Origin: Goleter apudmare HA4340-LM2
GTDB taxonomy: Bacteria > Cyanobacteriota > Cyanobacteriia > Cyanobacteriales > Nostocaceae
Assembly: GCA_019359495.1 (NCBI GenBank)
Contig: JAHHHF010000074.1
Location: 144,190 to 208,189, forward strand
Reading direction: 5' to 3'
Length of the DNA stretch: 64,000 nt
Part shown: one piece after another, positions 17,771-26,416 of the stretch
How the letters are laid out: the number at the start of each line of letters is the position of its first letter
Numbering within the stretch: the first letter of the stretch is position 1
The notes under the pieces: generated by a model
Seen by the model: the letters and a program-made list of their open reading frames with translations, nothing else
What the model was told of the DNA's origin: nothing
Database searches by the model: none
Position numbers and translations under genes: made by a program

Positions 17771-20700
17771 CTAAGCAGAGGTGTTGTCGGTGCGTAACTT
17801 AATCCCCAAAACTTGGGTGTAAGCGCCCCGTGCTTGAGTAACGCCGATTGTGCGTTCGGCTGACTCGATCATAGGGCGACGCAAACTGACAACGATAAAT
17901 TGTGCTTGCTGTGCCTGTTGTTTAATCATTCTCGATAGTCTTTCGACGTTGGCGCCATCCAAAAACATATCCACTTCGTCAAAGGCATAAAATGGCGATG
18001 GGCGGTAGCGTTGCAGAGCGAAAATAAAGCTTAAGGCGGTGAGGGATTTTTCGCCCCCAGACATGGAAGCTAGACGCTGTACGGGTTTACCTTTGGGGTG
18101 AGCGACTAAATTTAAGCCACTGCTAAATGGATCTTCGATATTATCGAGTTGTAAATAGCCGTCGCCGTCGGAAAGGGTGGCAAAAATTGATTGGAAGTTT
18201 TCGTTAACCGCGTCGAAGGCTTCCTTAAAGGCTAGTTGACGTAATGTAGTAAAGTTTTCAATCCGCAAAAGTAACTCTGTCCTTTCTCCTTCTAAGGTTT
18301 CTAACTTTTGCGTCAGTTCTTGCAGGCGGTTTTGTGTACGTTCGTATTCTTCCAATGCCAGCATATTTACTGGTTCCATCGCTTGCAGGCGTTTAGAGAG
18401 CGATCGCAATTCTTTTTGCAATTCTTCTAAGTCTACTTGATTTGGCACTTCTGGTAGGGGGCTGGGCAATTCTGGGACGAGGGTTTGCAGTTGCGCTTGC
18501 ACGGCTACTAGTTCTTCTTGCCGTGTTAATTGAGTTTCTTGGAGTTTTTGCAATTCCCACTCTAATTGTTGCTGACGCAGCAGATGCGATCGCAATTCCT
18601 GTTCTGTGGCGTCGCGTTTTTGTTTTTCTGTTCCCAGATGCTGCTCCATCTGGCTCAAGGTGGCGCGAGTTGCGGCAATTTGAGTGTTGAGTTCTGAGTG
18701 CTGAGTTCTCAGGGCTTGGAGTTGATTTTGTTGTGTCTCCTGCTGATGCTGATATTGGGTGATCCTTTGTTCGGCTTCTTGGATTCTCTCTTGTAAGCGC
18801 TGCTGCTGATTTTCGAGATTTTTTAATTTTTGCTCTGCTTCCCTGAGTTCTGCTTCTCGTTGTTGTAGTTGTTGCTCTTGGCTTTTAATAATTACTTGGA
18901 TTTGTTGCCATTCACTGGGGGTTTGGGAGGCTTCCAATTCTGCTAACTCATGTCGCCATTGTTGCAATTGCTTTTCTTGTCCCGGTAATTCCCGATGTAA
19001 AACCTCTAAGCGCGATTGGGCTGTGGCGAATTTTTCGTTGTTTTGGGCGAGTTGCGATCGCGTGGCCTCTAATTGCGCCGTCAAACTCTTAATTTCCTTG
19101 TGCAACTGTTCTAGTTGTATTTGTTGTTCGCGCCGCGCCTGACGGGCTTCTGTAACCTCTTGGGCTAATTGTTTGCTTCTGGATGACAAACTAGCGATCG
19201 CTTCATGACAACGTTCTAAAACCCGTTCGATATCTACCAACCGCTTTCTTAAATTGGCGACTTCCTCTGATTCTGTCGCTTCCACATTCCCAAACCGCAA
19301 CGCCGAACGCTGGGTATTGCTACCACCAGTCATAGCGCCGCTAGTTTCCAACAATTCCCCGTCTAAGGTGACGATACGATATAAGCCTAAGTTTTTCCGC
19401 GCCTGTTCCAAACTGGCGAAGACTACGGTGTTACCAAAAACGTAGCGAAAGACATCTTGATAACGGCGATCGCAATCTATTAAATTCACAGCATAGTTAA
19501 CGAAGCCGTTGGCATAACGCAGTGTGGCATCTTGGGTAAACTTGGATGCATGAATTTTATTTAAGGGTAAAAAAGTCGCCCGCCCCGCCCGTTTTTGTTT
19601 GAGCAGTTCAATCCCGGCGGCGGCGATGCTGTCGTCTTCTACCACGATATGTCCCAAACGTCCGCCAGCCGCAATTTCCAAAGCTAACTGGTAGCGGGGT
19701 TCTACCCTACCCAACTGCACCACCAAGCCACAAAGCCCAGGCATTCCCGATTGTAGAATAACTTTACTCGCTTGCGTACCTTGCACCTCTTGCTGTGCTT
19801 GAGCTTGCGCTTCTAGTTTATCCAACTGGCGTTGTTTTTCCCGTTGTTCTTGCAACAGACGCTTTTGGGTTTCCTGTTGGATTTGTAATTCCTGTTCTGT
19901 GGCTGAGAGATTTTGCGCTAAATTTTGGATGGGTTCGCTAGAAGTATTAAATGCAGTTTCCAGACTACTACACTCAGCTTGCTTTTCTTCTAACTGGGGT
20001 TCTAAAGTTAAAATCAGTTGGGACTGCTCTTGGATTTGCTGCTGTAATTGATGATTGCGTTCACTGAGTTGGGCTTGTTCAGTGCGTTGGGGTTCGAGAA
20101 TTTGCAGTAAAGTCTCAATTTGACGGTTTAAAGCCGTTTGTTGCTGTACCCAAGCCTCTGAAGCCGAAGCGATCGCCGCCGCCGCTTCCCGTGAAGTTTC
20201 TAACGCTTGTCGCGCCCCATCCCTTTGCTGTTGCCAAGACGTGATTAATCGCGTCTGTACAAGCTGAGTTTGGGCAATTTCTGTGAGGGAATGGTGATGT
20301 TGTTCAATTTCTTGCTGAGTTTGCAGAAGACGCCTTGCAGTCTCCTGAGTAGCTGTTTCCAACTCCGTTTGTTGACGCAACAGTTGCTTACGTTCCGCCT
20401 CTTGGGTAGCGAGAGTAGACTGTACCGCCAACAATTCCTCTTCACCCAAAGCTTTCACATGGGCGTTGAGTTGTTCTAATTCCAGAGTTTTTTGCTCAAT
20501 TTGGGCATTCAGGGTGGTGAGTTGTGCCGTGAGTTCCACAGCATGGCCATCGCCCGTTTGAATTTGCGTCGCTAACTTTTCTTGCTGTGCTTGCAGAGAA
20601 CGCCAAGACAGAACCGCTTCCCAAGACTGTTTAGCTAAAAACTCCGCCCGCAGTTTCTGATATTTTTCCGCCTTCGCCCGATCTTGAGAAAGGCGATCGC

Positions 20701-21391
20701 GTTGTACAGTTAATTCCGTCTCAATAATCCGACAACTATCTTCCTTCTCCTTCACCTCATCCAATGTTCCCTTGGCTTGGTTGATCTTGCGATCAAAAGC
20801 CGCCACCCCAGCCAACTCATCAATAATTTCCCGCCTCTCGCGCGCATTCATCGAGATAATGCTGGTAACATCCCCTTGTAGCACTACATTATACCCTTCT
20901 GGATAAATCCGCAGCGTCTCCAATTCCTCGTGCAAATCAGTCAGCGTACAAGATTCACCATTGATATAGTAATTCGACGTATAAGTCCCCTGGTGAGTCA
21001 CCCTTAGCCGTCTAGTCACAGTCCATTCATTGCTGAGTCCTGAGTTCAGAGTTTTGAGTCCTGATTCAGAATCCTCCTCTTCTTCCTCCCTCTCGCCAGT
21101 CTCCTCGCCTCTGCGTGAGACATCCGAAATATCAAACGTCACCGTCACACTAGCTTCTACAGTAGAACGCCCTTTAGCCGTTTGAGTATTATTTACCAAA
21201 TCCGGCAAGCGATCGGCTCGCATCCCCTTAGAACTAGAGAGTCCCAAACAAAACAGCAGTGCATCGAGAATATTCGACTTACCCGAACCATTCGGCCCAG
21301 ATATGACAGTAAATCCCGGCAGCAAGGGAACTTGAGTGCTGCCGCCGAAGGACTTAAAATTTGTGAGTTCCACACGCTTGATGTGGACCAT
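17771..21391 (-). CDS. smc: chromosome segregation protein SMC
   Basis: 1206 residues, the usual SMC length. It has Walker A GPNGSGKS (32-39), a first coiled-coil arm, a hinge near residues 545-665 (GMPGLCGLVVQLGRVEPRY) and a second Q/E-rich coiled coil. The C-terminal ABC signature is LASMSGGEKSLTALS, followed by Walker B YAFDEVDMFLDG. SMC dimers with ScpA/ScpB condense and segregate chromosomes. Residues about 93-121 form a short acidic insertion (GEREEEEEDSES and following) in the N-terminal head, encoded by repeat-like DNA; most SMCs run directly into the EWTVTRRLR strand. A second repeat-like patch encodes part of the coiled coil (18682-18709). Neither ScpA nor ScpB is in the window. Confidence 0.96.
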   Translation of the reverse strand: MVHIKRVELTNFKSFGGSTQVPLLPGFTVISGPNGSGKSNILDALLFCLGLSSSKGMRADRLPDLVNNTQTAKGRSTVEASVTVTFDISDVSRRGEETGEREEEEEDSESGLKTLNSGLSNEWTVTRRLRVTHQGTYTSNYYINGESCTLTDLHEELETLRIYPEGYNVVLQGDVTSIISMNARERREIIDELAGVAAFDRKINQAKGTLDEVKEKEDSCRIIETELTVQRDRLSQDRAKAEKYQKLRAEFLAKQSWEAVLSWRSLQAQQEKLATQIQTGDGHAVELTAQLTTLNAQIEQKTLELEQLNAHVKALGEEELLAVQSTLATQEAERKQLLRQQTELETATQETARRLLQTQQEIEQHHHSLTEIAQTQLVQTRLITSWQQQRDGARQALETSREAAAAIASASEAWVQQQTALNRQIETLLQILEPQRTEQAQLSERNHQLQQQIQEQSQLILTLEPQLEEKQAECSSLETAFNTSSEPIQNLAQNLSATEQELQIQQETQKRLLQEQREKQRQLDKLEAQAQAQQEVQGTQASKVILQSGMPGLCGLVVQLGRVEPRYQLALEIAAGGRLGHIVVEDDSIAAAGIELLKQKRAGRATFLPLNKIHASKFTQDATLRYANGFVNYAVNLIDCDRRYQDVFRYVFGNTVVFASLEQARKNLGLYRIVTLDGELLETSGAMTGGSNTQRSALRFGNVEATESEEVANLRKRLVDIERVLERCHEAIASLSSRSKQLAQEVTEARQARREQQIQLEQLHKEIKSLTAQLEATRSQLAQNNEKFATAQSRLEVLHRELPGQEKQLQQWRHELAELEASQTPSEWQQIQVIIKSQEQQLQQREAELREAEQKLKNLENQQQRLQERIQEAEQRITQYQHQQETQQNQLQALRTQHSELNTQIAATRATLSQMEQHLGTEKQKRDATEQELRSHLLRQQQLEWELQKLQETQLTRQEELVAVQAQLQTLVPELPSPLPEVPNQVDLEELQKELRSLSKRLQAMEPVNMLALEEYERTQNRLQELTQKLETLEGERTELLLRIENFTTLRQLAFKEAFDAVNENFQSIFATLSDGDGYLQLDNIEDPFSSGLNLVAHPKGKPVQRLASMSGGEKSLTALSFIFALQRYRPSPFYAFDEVDMFLDGANVERLSRMIKQQAQQAQFIVVSLRRPMIESAERTIGVTQARGAYTQVLGIKLRTDNTSA
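18682..18709. repeat. heptamer tandem repeat inside smc
   Basis: GAGTGTT, GAGTTCT, GAGTGCT and GAGTTCT run in tandem. This is the form of the short tandemly repeated repetitive (STRR) heptamers known from Nostocales, here inside the coiled-coil coding region and in frame. Confidence 0.75.
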
Positions 21392-21706
21392 AGGCGCTGG
21401 TTAACTGTAACTGGGCTAATGAAGTAAAAGTGTATCAATTAACTAGAGATTCGCAACTATTTCCGCAAGAAAATTCCGGATCAGTCAGGATCTAGTGATC
21501 TTCACCTCTGGGATTGATCAAAAATTGGTATTTTTTCCTACAGGTCTATTTGTGGTTAACACTCTCAGGTCTAAAGACACTGAAATTCTGCGGTCAGAGT
21601 AGCTTTTGGTAGTGTCCAAAGTCTTACTCTCGCTACGGTCGTCAAGCACCGTCTACCCAGTTGGCTAAGGTCTAAGCCTAGCTTGCTGGCTACTTTTTTG
21701 AGCAGT

Positions 21707-21754
21707 TCGACTTCGCTCACTGCTCAAGCCTCGACTTCGCTCACTGCTCAAGCC
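21707..21754. repeat. 24-bp direct repeat, two perfect copies
   Basis: Two adjacent copies of a unit that starts TCGACTTCGCTCACTGCTCA and ends AGCC, at 21707-21730 and 21731-21754. Related GAGCAGT sequence precedes the first copy, giving a mixed direct/inverted structure. Confidence 0.85.
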
Positions 21755-21901
21755 AAGCGGAGTCGGTTACCGCTTCAATCGGGTTGTTAGCCCTCGTCAT
21801 CATCAATTTGTAGAAACAAAAAGTTTGCAATGCCTCAAAAAGACTGGAAATCACTTAACTTTGAATGTTGACAGACAAGCTTCAAATAATAACCCACAGA
21901 T

Positions 21902-21932
21902 AAAAACCACGCCGCTTGTAGGCGTGGTTTTA
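21902..21932 (-). terminator. intrinsic terminator of the cta operon
   Basis: AAAACCACGCC and GGCGTGGTTTT form a perfect 11-bp stem around GCTTGTA. It lies about 55 bp downstream of the ctaE stop with a T-rich flank on either strand. Confidence 0.85.
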
Positions 21933-21984
21933 AATAGCAACTGCAAAAATCGTGGAGAAGTTATAGCAACTTCTCCAAGCAGTA

Positions 21985-22596
21985 TCACTGCCAAATGTAG
22001 ATCAGGATAAACAAAATAATCCAGATGACATCGACGAAGTGCCAAAACAAAGAAGTAGCATTGACACCAAAATGACCAGAGTCATACTCACCAGGTAAAA
22101 AGGAACGGACAAGAATAATCGACTGTAACAGGATACCGGTAAACACGTGCAAACCGTGGAAACCTGTGAGCAGGTAGAACATCCCACCAAAGACGCCGGA
22201 GGTGAAGCCAAAGGCGAGGCCGTGCCATTCCACCCCTTGTCCTACCAAGAAGTAGCTACCCATAGCCATCGTTGCCAAGAGATACAGGCGGAATTTCACC
22301 AGATTGTGGCTGTGCAGCGCCTTTTCTGCCAAGTAGATGACGAAGCTGCTGGAAACCAGAATCACCGTGTTGATTGCCGGATCTAGGACTTCTAATCCCG
22401 AAACACCAGCCGGTAGCCAGTTGGGAGTCGTGGTTTTGTAAACGATATAGCCAGCAAAAAAGCTGAGAAAGATGACGCTTTCAGAAAGCAAGAAGACAAT
22501 GAAGCCGAACATCTTGCTGCCTTCTTCGTCATGGCCATGCTCACCGCCTGTATGATGTAAAGGCGATCGCTCCTCATCTGCAATGTAACTATCCAT
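21985..22596 (-). CDS. ctaE: haem-copper oxidase subunit III
   Basis: 203 residues with five to six membrane helices. It has typical subunit III features: FIVFLLSESVIFLSFFAGY near the N-terminus, TGFHGLHVFTGI, and a terminal SLFWHFVDVIWIILFILIYIW. It supports subunit I and is the last gene of the operon, 50 bp after ctaD. The set of genes around it indicates the alternative (Cox3/ARTO-like) oxidase rather than the main cytochrome c oxidase. Confidence 0.95.
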   Translation of the reverse strand: MDSYIADEERSPLHHTGGEHGHDEEGSKMFGFIVFLLSESVIFLSFFAGYIVYKTTTPNWLPAGVSGLEVLDPAINTVILVSSSFVIYLAEKALHSHNLVKFRLYLLATMAMGSYFLVGQGVEWHGLAFGFTSGVFGGMFYLLTGFHGLHVFTGILLQSIILVRSFLPGEYDSGHFGVNATSLFWHFVDVIWIILFILIYIWQ

Positions 22597-22646
22597 TAGT
22601 TAAAATCAATTCTCCTCTACATGTTTGCCCTAACACAGTTGTTTGC

Positions 22647-24326
22647 CTATTTAGATGAATGCTCAAGGCTGTGTGCGTTAGCTACTAAGGGTTCAGACTT
22701 ACCGTAACCATAGGGTTCGCTAACAACGATGGGCAGTTCTTCAAAGTTTTCTACAGCAGGGGGTGAAGAAACTAGCCATTCCAAACCAATGGCGCGCCAG
22801 GGGTTAGCCGGGGCTTTCTCTCCTTGCAGCCAGGAAACCACCATATTGAAGATGAAAGGCAAGGTGGACATCCCTAACAAGAATGAGCCGAGGCTGGCGA
22901 TAATATTCCAGAATTCGTACTCTGGGGCGTAGGAAGAAATTCGACGTAACATCCCTTGCAAACCTAATGGGTGCATGGGTAAAAAGTTGAGGTTAGTACC
23001 GATGAATGTCAACCAGAAATGCAACTTACCCCAGCCTTCGTAGTACATGCGTCCAGTCATTTTGGGGAACCAGTGGTAGAAGGCTGCATACAAGCCCATT
23101 GTGACTGTACCGAAGAGGACGTAGTGGAAGTGACCCACGACAAAGTAAGTGTTGTTGACGTGGACATCCACAGGCACGGAGGAGAGCATGATGCCCACGA
23201 TACCTGCGAAGACAAACATGATCAATGCGCCGAGGGAAAATAACATAGGTGTAGTTAGCCGCAGCTTACCACCCCAAATCGTTGCTACCCACGCAAACAC
23301 TTTGATGCCAGTTGGTACTGATACCAGCATCGTTGTGATCATGAAGAATATCCGCATCCATGCGGGTGTACCACTCACATACAAGTGGTGTACCCAAACG
23401 ATCGCACTAACTACGGCAATCAACATTGATGAAATTGCTACCACCTTGTAGCCAAATAGAGGCTTACGGCTATAAACCGGGAATATCTCCGAGAAAATAC
23501 CGAAGATGGGCAAAATAATGACATACACTGCCGGGTGGGAATAAAACCAGAAGTAGTGCTGGAACAGAACGGGATTACCGCCTTTGCTGGGGTCAAAAAA
23601 GGCTGTACCGACGGTGAGATCGAGGAGCAGCATCACAGCACCAGCAGTCAGGGCAGGTAGTCCAAATAGCTGGATAATCTGGGCGCTAAATACTGCCCAC
23701 ACAAATAGCGGCATCCGGAAGAAGCTCATCCCTGGGGCGCGCATTTTGACAATTGTGGTAACAAAGTTAACTGCCCCCATAATTGACGAGACACCAGATA
23801 TTGCTACCGCCAATAACCAGACAACTTGACCGTTAATTAAGTTACCTGTGGGGTTTTGTAAACTCACTGGTGGGTAAGCCCACCAACCTGATTGGGCTGG
23901 CCCACCAGGGACTAAAAAGCTGCCCATCAATAAAATCCCCACCACCGGCACCATCCAAAAGGCGACGGCATTCAGGCGAGGAAATGCCATATCTCGCGCT
24001 CCAATCATCAAGGGTACGAGATAGTTAGCAAAACCAACTAGTGAGGGAAATGTCCACAAAAACAGCATTACCGTGCCGTGCATGGTAAACAAGCCATTGT
24101 AGACAGTACGGTCTACTAGGTCTGATTCGGGTGTAATTAGTTCGCCCCGAATCACCATTGCAAAGATACCGCCGACTAAAAAGAAGATAAACGAAGTGAC
24201 GAGGTATTGGATACCAATGACCTTATGGTCGGTACTAAAGCTAAAGTATTCTTTCCAGCCGCTAGGAGGTTCATGATGTGGTTGTTCACTAGCGATACTG
24301 ATGCCTTTGAGGGGGATATTTGTCAT
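22647..24326 (-). CDS. ctaD: haem-copper oxidase subunit I, A2 type
   Basis: About 559 residues from the ATG at 24326. A GGAAGG ribosome site lies 7 bases upstream, making the TTG at 24344 unlikely. Twelve membrane helices with the haem and CuB ligands are visible: TMHGTVM, YSHPAVY (residues 262-268), VHHLYVSG and VGHFHYV. In the A1 class the HPxVY motif is GHPEVY with a proton-conducting Glu. Here it is YSHPAVY, the signature described for A2 oxidases, with the cross-linked Tyr retained. The protein reduces O2 to water and pumps protons in the thylakoid or cytoplasmic membrane. It follows ctaC by 14 bp. Confidence 0.95.
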   Translation of the reverse strand: MTNIPLKGISIASEQPHHEPPSGWKEYFSFSTDHKVIGIQYLVTSFIFFLVGGIFAMVIRGELITPESDLVDRTVYNGLFTMHGTVMLFLWTFPSLVGFANYLVPLMIGARDMAFPRLNAVAFWMVPVVGILLMGSFLVPGGPAQSGWWAYPPVSLQNPTGNLINGQVVWLLAVAISGVSSIMGAVNFVTTIVKMRAPGMSFFRMPLFVWAVFSAQIIQLFGLPALTAGAVMLLLDLTVGTAFFDPSKGGNPVLFQHYFWFYSHPAVYVIILPIFGIFSEIFPVYSRKPLFGYKVVAISSMLIAVVSAIVWVHHLYVSGTPAWMRIFFMITTMLVSVPTGIKVFAWVATIWGGKLRLTTPMLFSLGALIMFVFAGIVGIMLSSVPVDVHVNNTYFVVGHFHYVLFGTVTMGLYAAFYHWFPKMTGRMYYEGWGKLHFWLTFIGTNLNFLPMHPLGLQGMLRRISSYAPEYEFWNIIASLGSFLLGMSTLPFIFNMVVSWLQGEKAPANPWRAIGLEWLVSSPPAVENFEELPIVVSEPYGYGKSEPLVANAHSLEHSSK

Positions 24327-24340
24327 CAGTGACCTTCCTT

Positions 24341-25264
24341 TCAACTGGGTGAATTAACTAGAGGTGGTGCCGCAGGTGCTACTGTCATCCAACCATTTTT
24401 GACTGGCTGGCTAGATGTTTGGGCATACTCTAGGGCTGCTTGATTAACTGCGGGTGCGAGTTTGTAGTTGGCAGTTTTGCCCAGCCATTGTTGGTAATCT
24501 TGGGGAGATTCCACCACTACATCTGCCTGCATGGTGGCAAAGTAAGTCCCACTGTATTGGGAATCTGTGAGGTGATATTTACCGTTGCGAATAGGAGTAA
24601 ATTCAAAGTTGATCGCATGATTAGGAATTATGTCTTGCTTGAGTCGAAAAGCGGGAATATAAAAGCCGTGGAGTACGTCTTCTGATTTCAGCGCTAGACG
24701 AACTCGGCGATCGCTTGGTAAATGCAATTCGCTACTAGTAACATTCGTTTCTGGGTAATGGAATGCCCAAGACCACTGCTTGGCAATCACATCAATCTTT
24801 TCTATGGGTTCAGCTAAGGCTGGGTCTTTGGATGCAGCGTATGCTGATTTCATGCCTATGGGGTTATGCAGGTGTACCAAGGCTGTGGGGCCTTGAATGC
24901 CCATTGCTTCATAGACTTGGTAGCTATAGCCGGCAATCCAAAACACCAGTAGAATGGGGATTGCTGTCCAGACGACTTCTAGGGTGATGTTACCTTCAAT
25001 TGCTGGGCCATCGCTGAGGTCGTTTTTGGCGGCTCGATGGAAAGTGACGGAATACAAAAGAGTTCCAGTCACCCCTAAAAAGATAAATGCACCCAGCGTC
25101 ACCAAGAAGCTGATCAAATCATCAATTAGTCGGGATTCGGCGGCGGCTGGTGGCGGTAGCCAAGAGTAAGCCTGCTGACCGATCCAGATGCTCATAGCAG
25201 TGATTACCATGAGTGCGATCGCAATTGCGATCAAGGTGCCGATCTTGAAATTTTTCATGGTCAT
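24341..25264 (-). CDS. ctaC: oxidase subunit II without CuA ligands
   Basis: 307 residues: one N-terminal helix (10-28), a second pair around 50-72 and 95-115, and a cupredoxin domain with the aromatic patch AKQWSWAFHYP. His199 of the CuA site remains, but the C-x-E-x-C-x3-H-x2-M motif reads Asp234-Gln236-Ser238-Phe242-Met245. Both cysteines and the second histidine are lost at exactly the expected spacing. Such subunits cannot hold the dinuclear copper that accepts electrons from cytochrome c or plastocyanin. They occur in quinol oxidases and in the cyanobacterial alternative oxidase called ARTO/Cox3. It is co-directional with ctaD and ctaE. Confidence 0.94.
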   Translation of the reverse strand: MTMKNFKIGTLIAIAIALMVITAMSIWIGQQAYSWLPPPAAAESRLIDDLISFLVTLGAFIFLGVTGTLLYSVTFHRAAKNDLSDGPAIEGNITLEVVWTAIPILLVFWIAGYSYQVYEAMGIQGPTALVHLHNPIGMKSAYAASKDPALAEPIEKIDVIAKQWSWAFHYPETNVTSSELHLPSDRRVRLALKSEDVLHGFYIPAFRLKQDIIPNHAINFEFTPIRNGKYHLTDSQYSGTYFATMQADVVVESPQDYQQWLGKTANYKLAPAVNQAALEYAQTSSQPVKNGWMTVAPAAPPLVNSPS

Positions 25265-25313
25265 TATTCATCGTTCATTGGTCAAAGGACAAATGACAAA
25301 GGACTAATATGAA

Positions 25314-25919
25314 TTACTTCAGTACTGTGTTGAGGTCTTCACCCAAGCGTAATAAGTGGTCTGCGGTGTTGTGGACGCCAAATTCTGCCGCTAATTGTGC
25401 TCCTAGGGTGCCGTGGAGGTACATCAGCAACATGACTACTACCCCTGTGAATAAATAACTCCACTGCACTTGTCTGTCTTCGTCCCGGAACCACACATAG
25501 CGCTGGTATCCTCTCCAGATGGTCATGCCCACAATCAGCGCCAATAAGAAAACCCCACCTATACCATGCCAAATCATGGTATCCATTGCCTGGAATCCCC
25601 AGGCACTCTTGATATTCGCTGGTGGCTGTGCCAACAACATTTCGTAAAAGCCTGCACCTACGGTGAAGAAGGTGATGATGGATGCAGCTACCATGTTGTA
25701 CCAACCAACGTCAAAGAAGTTGGCACGTTCCACGGAAATTGCTAAAAATTTGAAAACCCATTTTTCTAAGGGTAAGAAGACACCAACAATATCAAAGGTA
25801 ACCCCAATGATGAACAGACCTAATGTGAGATGGACTAAGTTGGGATGAACAGGAATATTGTAGGGTAGTCCGTTGGCTCCTAGTTGCCCACTCAATTGTT
25901 CAATTAATTCTGAGTTCAT
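25314..25919 (-). CDS. DUF2231 membrane protein, oxidase operon
   Basis: 201 residues with four membrane helices in the DUF2231 pattern: IPVHPNLVHLTLGLFIIGVTFD, then helices with GWYNMVAASIITFFTVGAGF, HGIGGVFLLALIVGM and a final VVMLLMYLHGTLGAQLAAEFG. Histidines sit at helix ends, as in possible haem- or quinone-binding helical bundles, but no function is established that I know of. Its ATG overlaps the stop of the upstream DUF2231 gene (ATGA), so translation is probably coupled. It precedes ctaC by 49 bp. I recall two unnamed ORFs at the same place in the Anabaena cox3 operon. Confidence 0.88.
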   Translation of the reverse strand: MNSELIEQLSGQLGANGLPYNIPVHPNLVHLTLGLFIIGVTFDIVGVFLPLEKWVFKFLAISVERANFFDVGWYNMVAASIITFFTVGAGFYEMLLAQPPANIKSAWGFQAMDTMIWHGIGGVFLLALIVGMTIWRGYQRYVWFRDEDRQVQWSYLFTGVVVMLLMYLHGTLGAQLAAEFGVHNTADHLLRLGEDLNTVLK

Positions 25920-26416
25920 GGCAACATTCCATCCTTAATTGCTTCCACAACTGGCACTGTATGTAGTCCATATACCCAAACCAGTTCATCACCAAGATAT
26001 ACCTGTACACCAACTATCACCGTGACAAGTAACCCTACTGCTAAATAGTAAATCGATATTCTGTTGGGATTTTGAGCACGAATTACATAGCGCCAAGCTG
26101 TTATTGCCGCGATAATTCCTGAAAGCGACCAGCCAATTAGCGTATGTAAGTTAAGCACTGACTTAGCTACTTCATAAGGTTTTGCCAAGCCCGCTTCAAA
26201 TTGACCAAAAATAATCGCAACGAAGATGGAAATTGTAGCGATAAATAGATTCCACCAACTTACTTCAAATAGTCGAGAATTTCGGGTGAAATAGCCGACT
26301 AAATCACAGAAAAAAGCAAACACCACCATCGCAATTACGAAGTGGACAACGATGGGATGAATCGTATCAGGATACGGTAAATTGTGGTCATTCAAATTCG
26401 TCAGATACTCAAACAC
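25916..26416 (-). CDS. DUF2231 membrane protein, first gene of oxidase operon
   Basis: 166 residues, four membrane helices. It opens with the DUF2231 hallmark: DTIHPIVVHFVIAMVVFAFFCD, two His in a P-x-x-x-H helix. It is a diverged paralogue of the next gene: both have HP-x-x-VH in helix 1, SWWN/GWYN before helix 2, and a GD/GT-x-L end. Being first in a five-gene unit with oxidase subunits, it may act in assembly or quinone delivery, which is inference. The ATG at 26416 has AGGAG just upstream on the minus strand. Confidence 0.88.
   Translation of the reverse strand: MFEYLTNLNDHNLPYPDTIHPIVVHFVIAMVVFAFFCDLVGYFTRNSRLFEVSWWNLFIATISIFVAIIFGQFEAGLAKPYEVAKSVLNLHTLIGWSLSGIIAAITAWRYVIRAQNPNRISIYYLAVGLLVTVIVGVQVYLGDELVWVYGLHTVPVVEAIKDGMLP

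Larger units (their letters stand above)
21392..21984. other. repeat-rich intergenic region between smc and ctaE
   Basis: About 590 bases, with no convincing ORF. It contains the two 24-bp direct repeats (21707-21754), GC-richer text than the flanks (21600-21790) that looks like dispersed cyanobacterial repeat material or an old insertion, and the ctaE terminator (21902-21932). It also holds the promoter side of smc. Confidence 0.55.
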
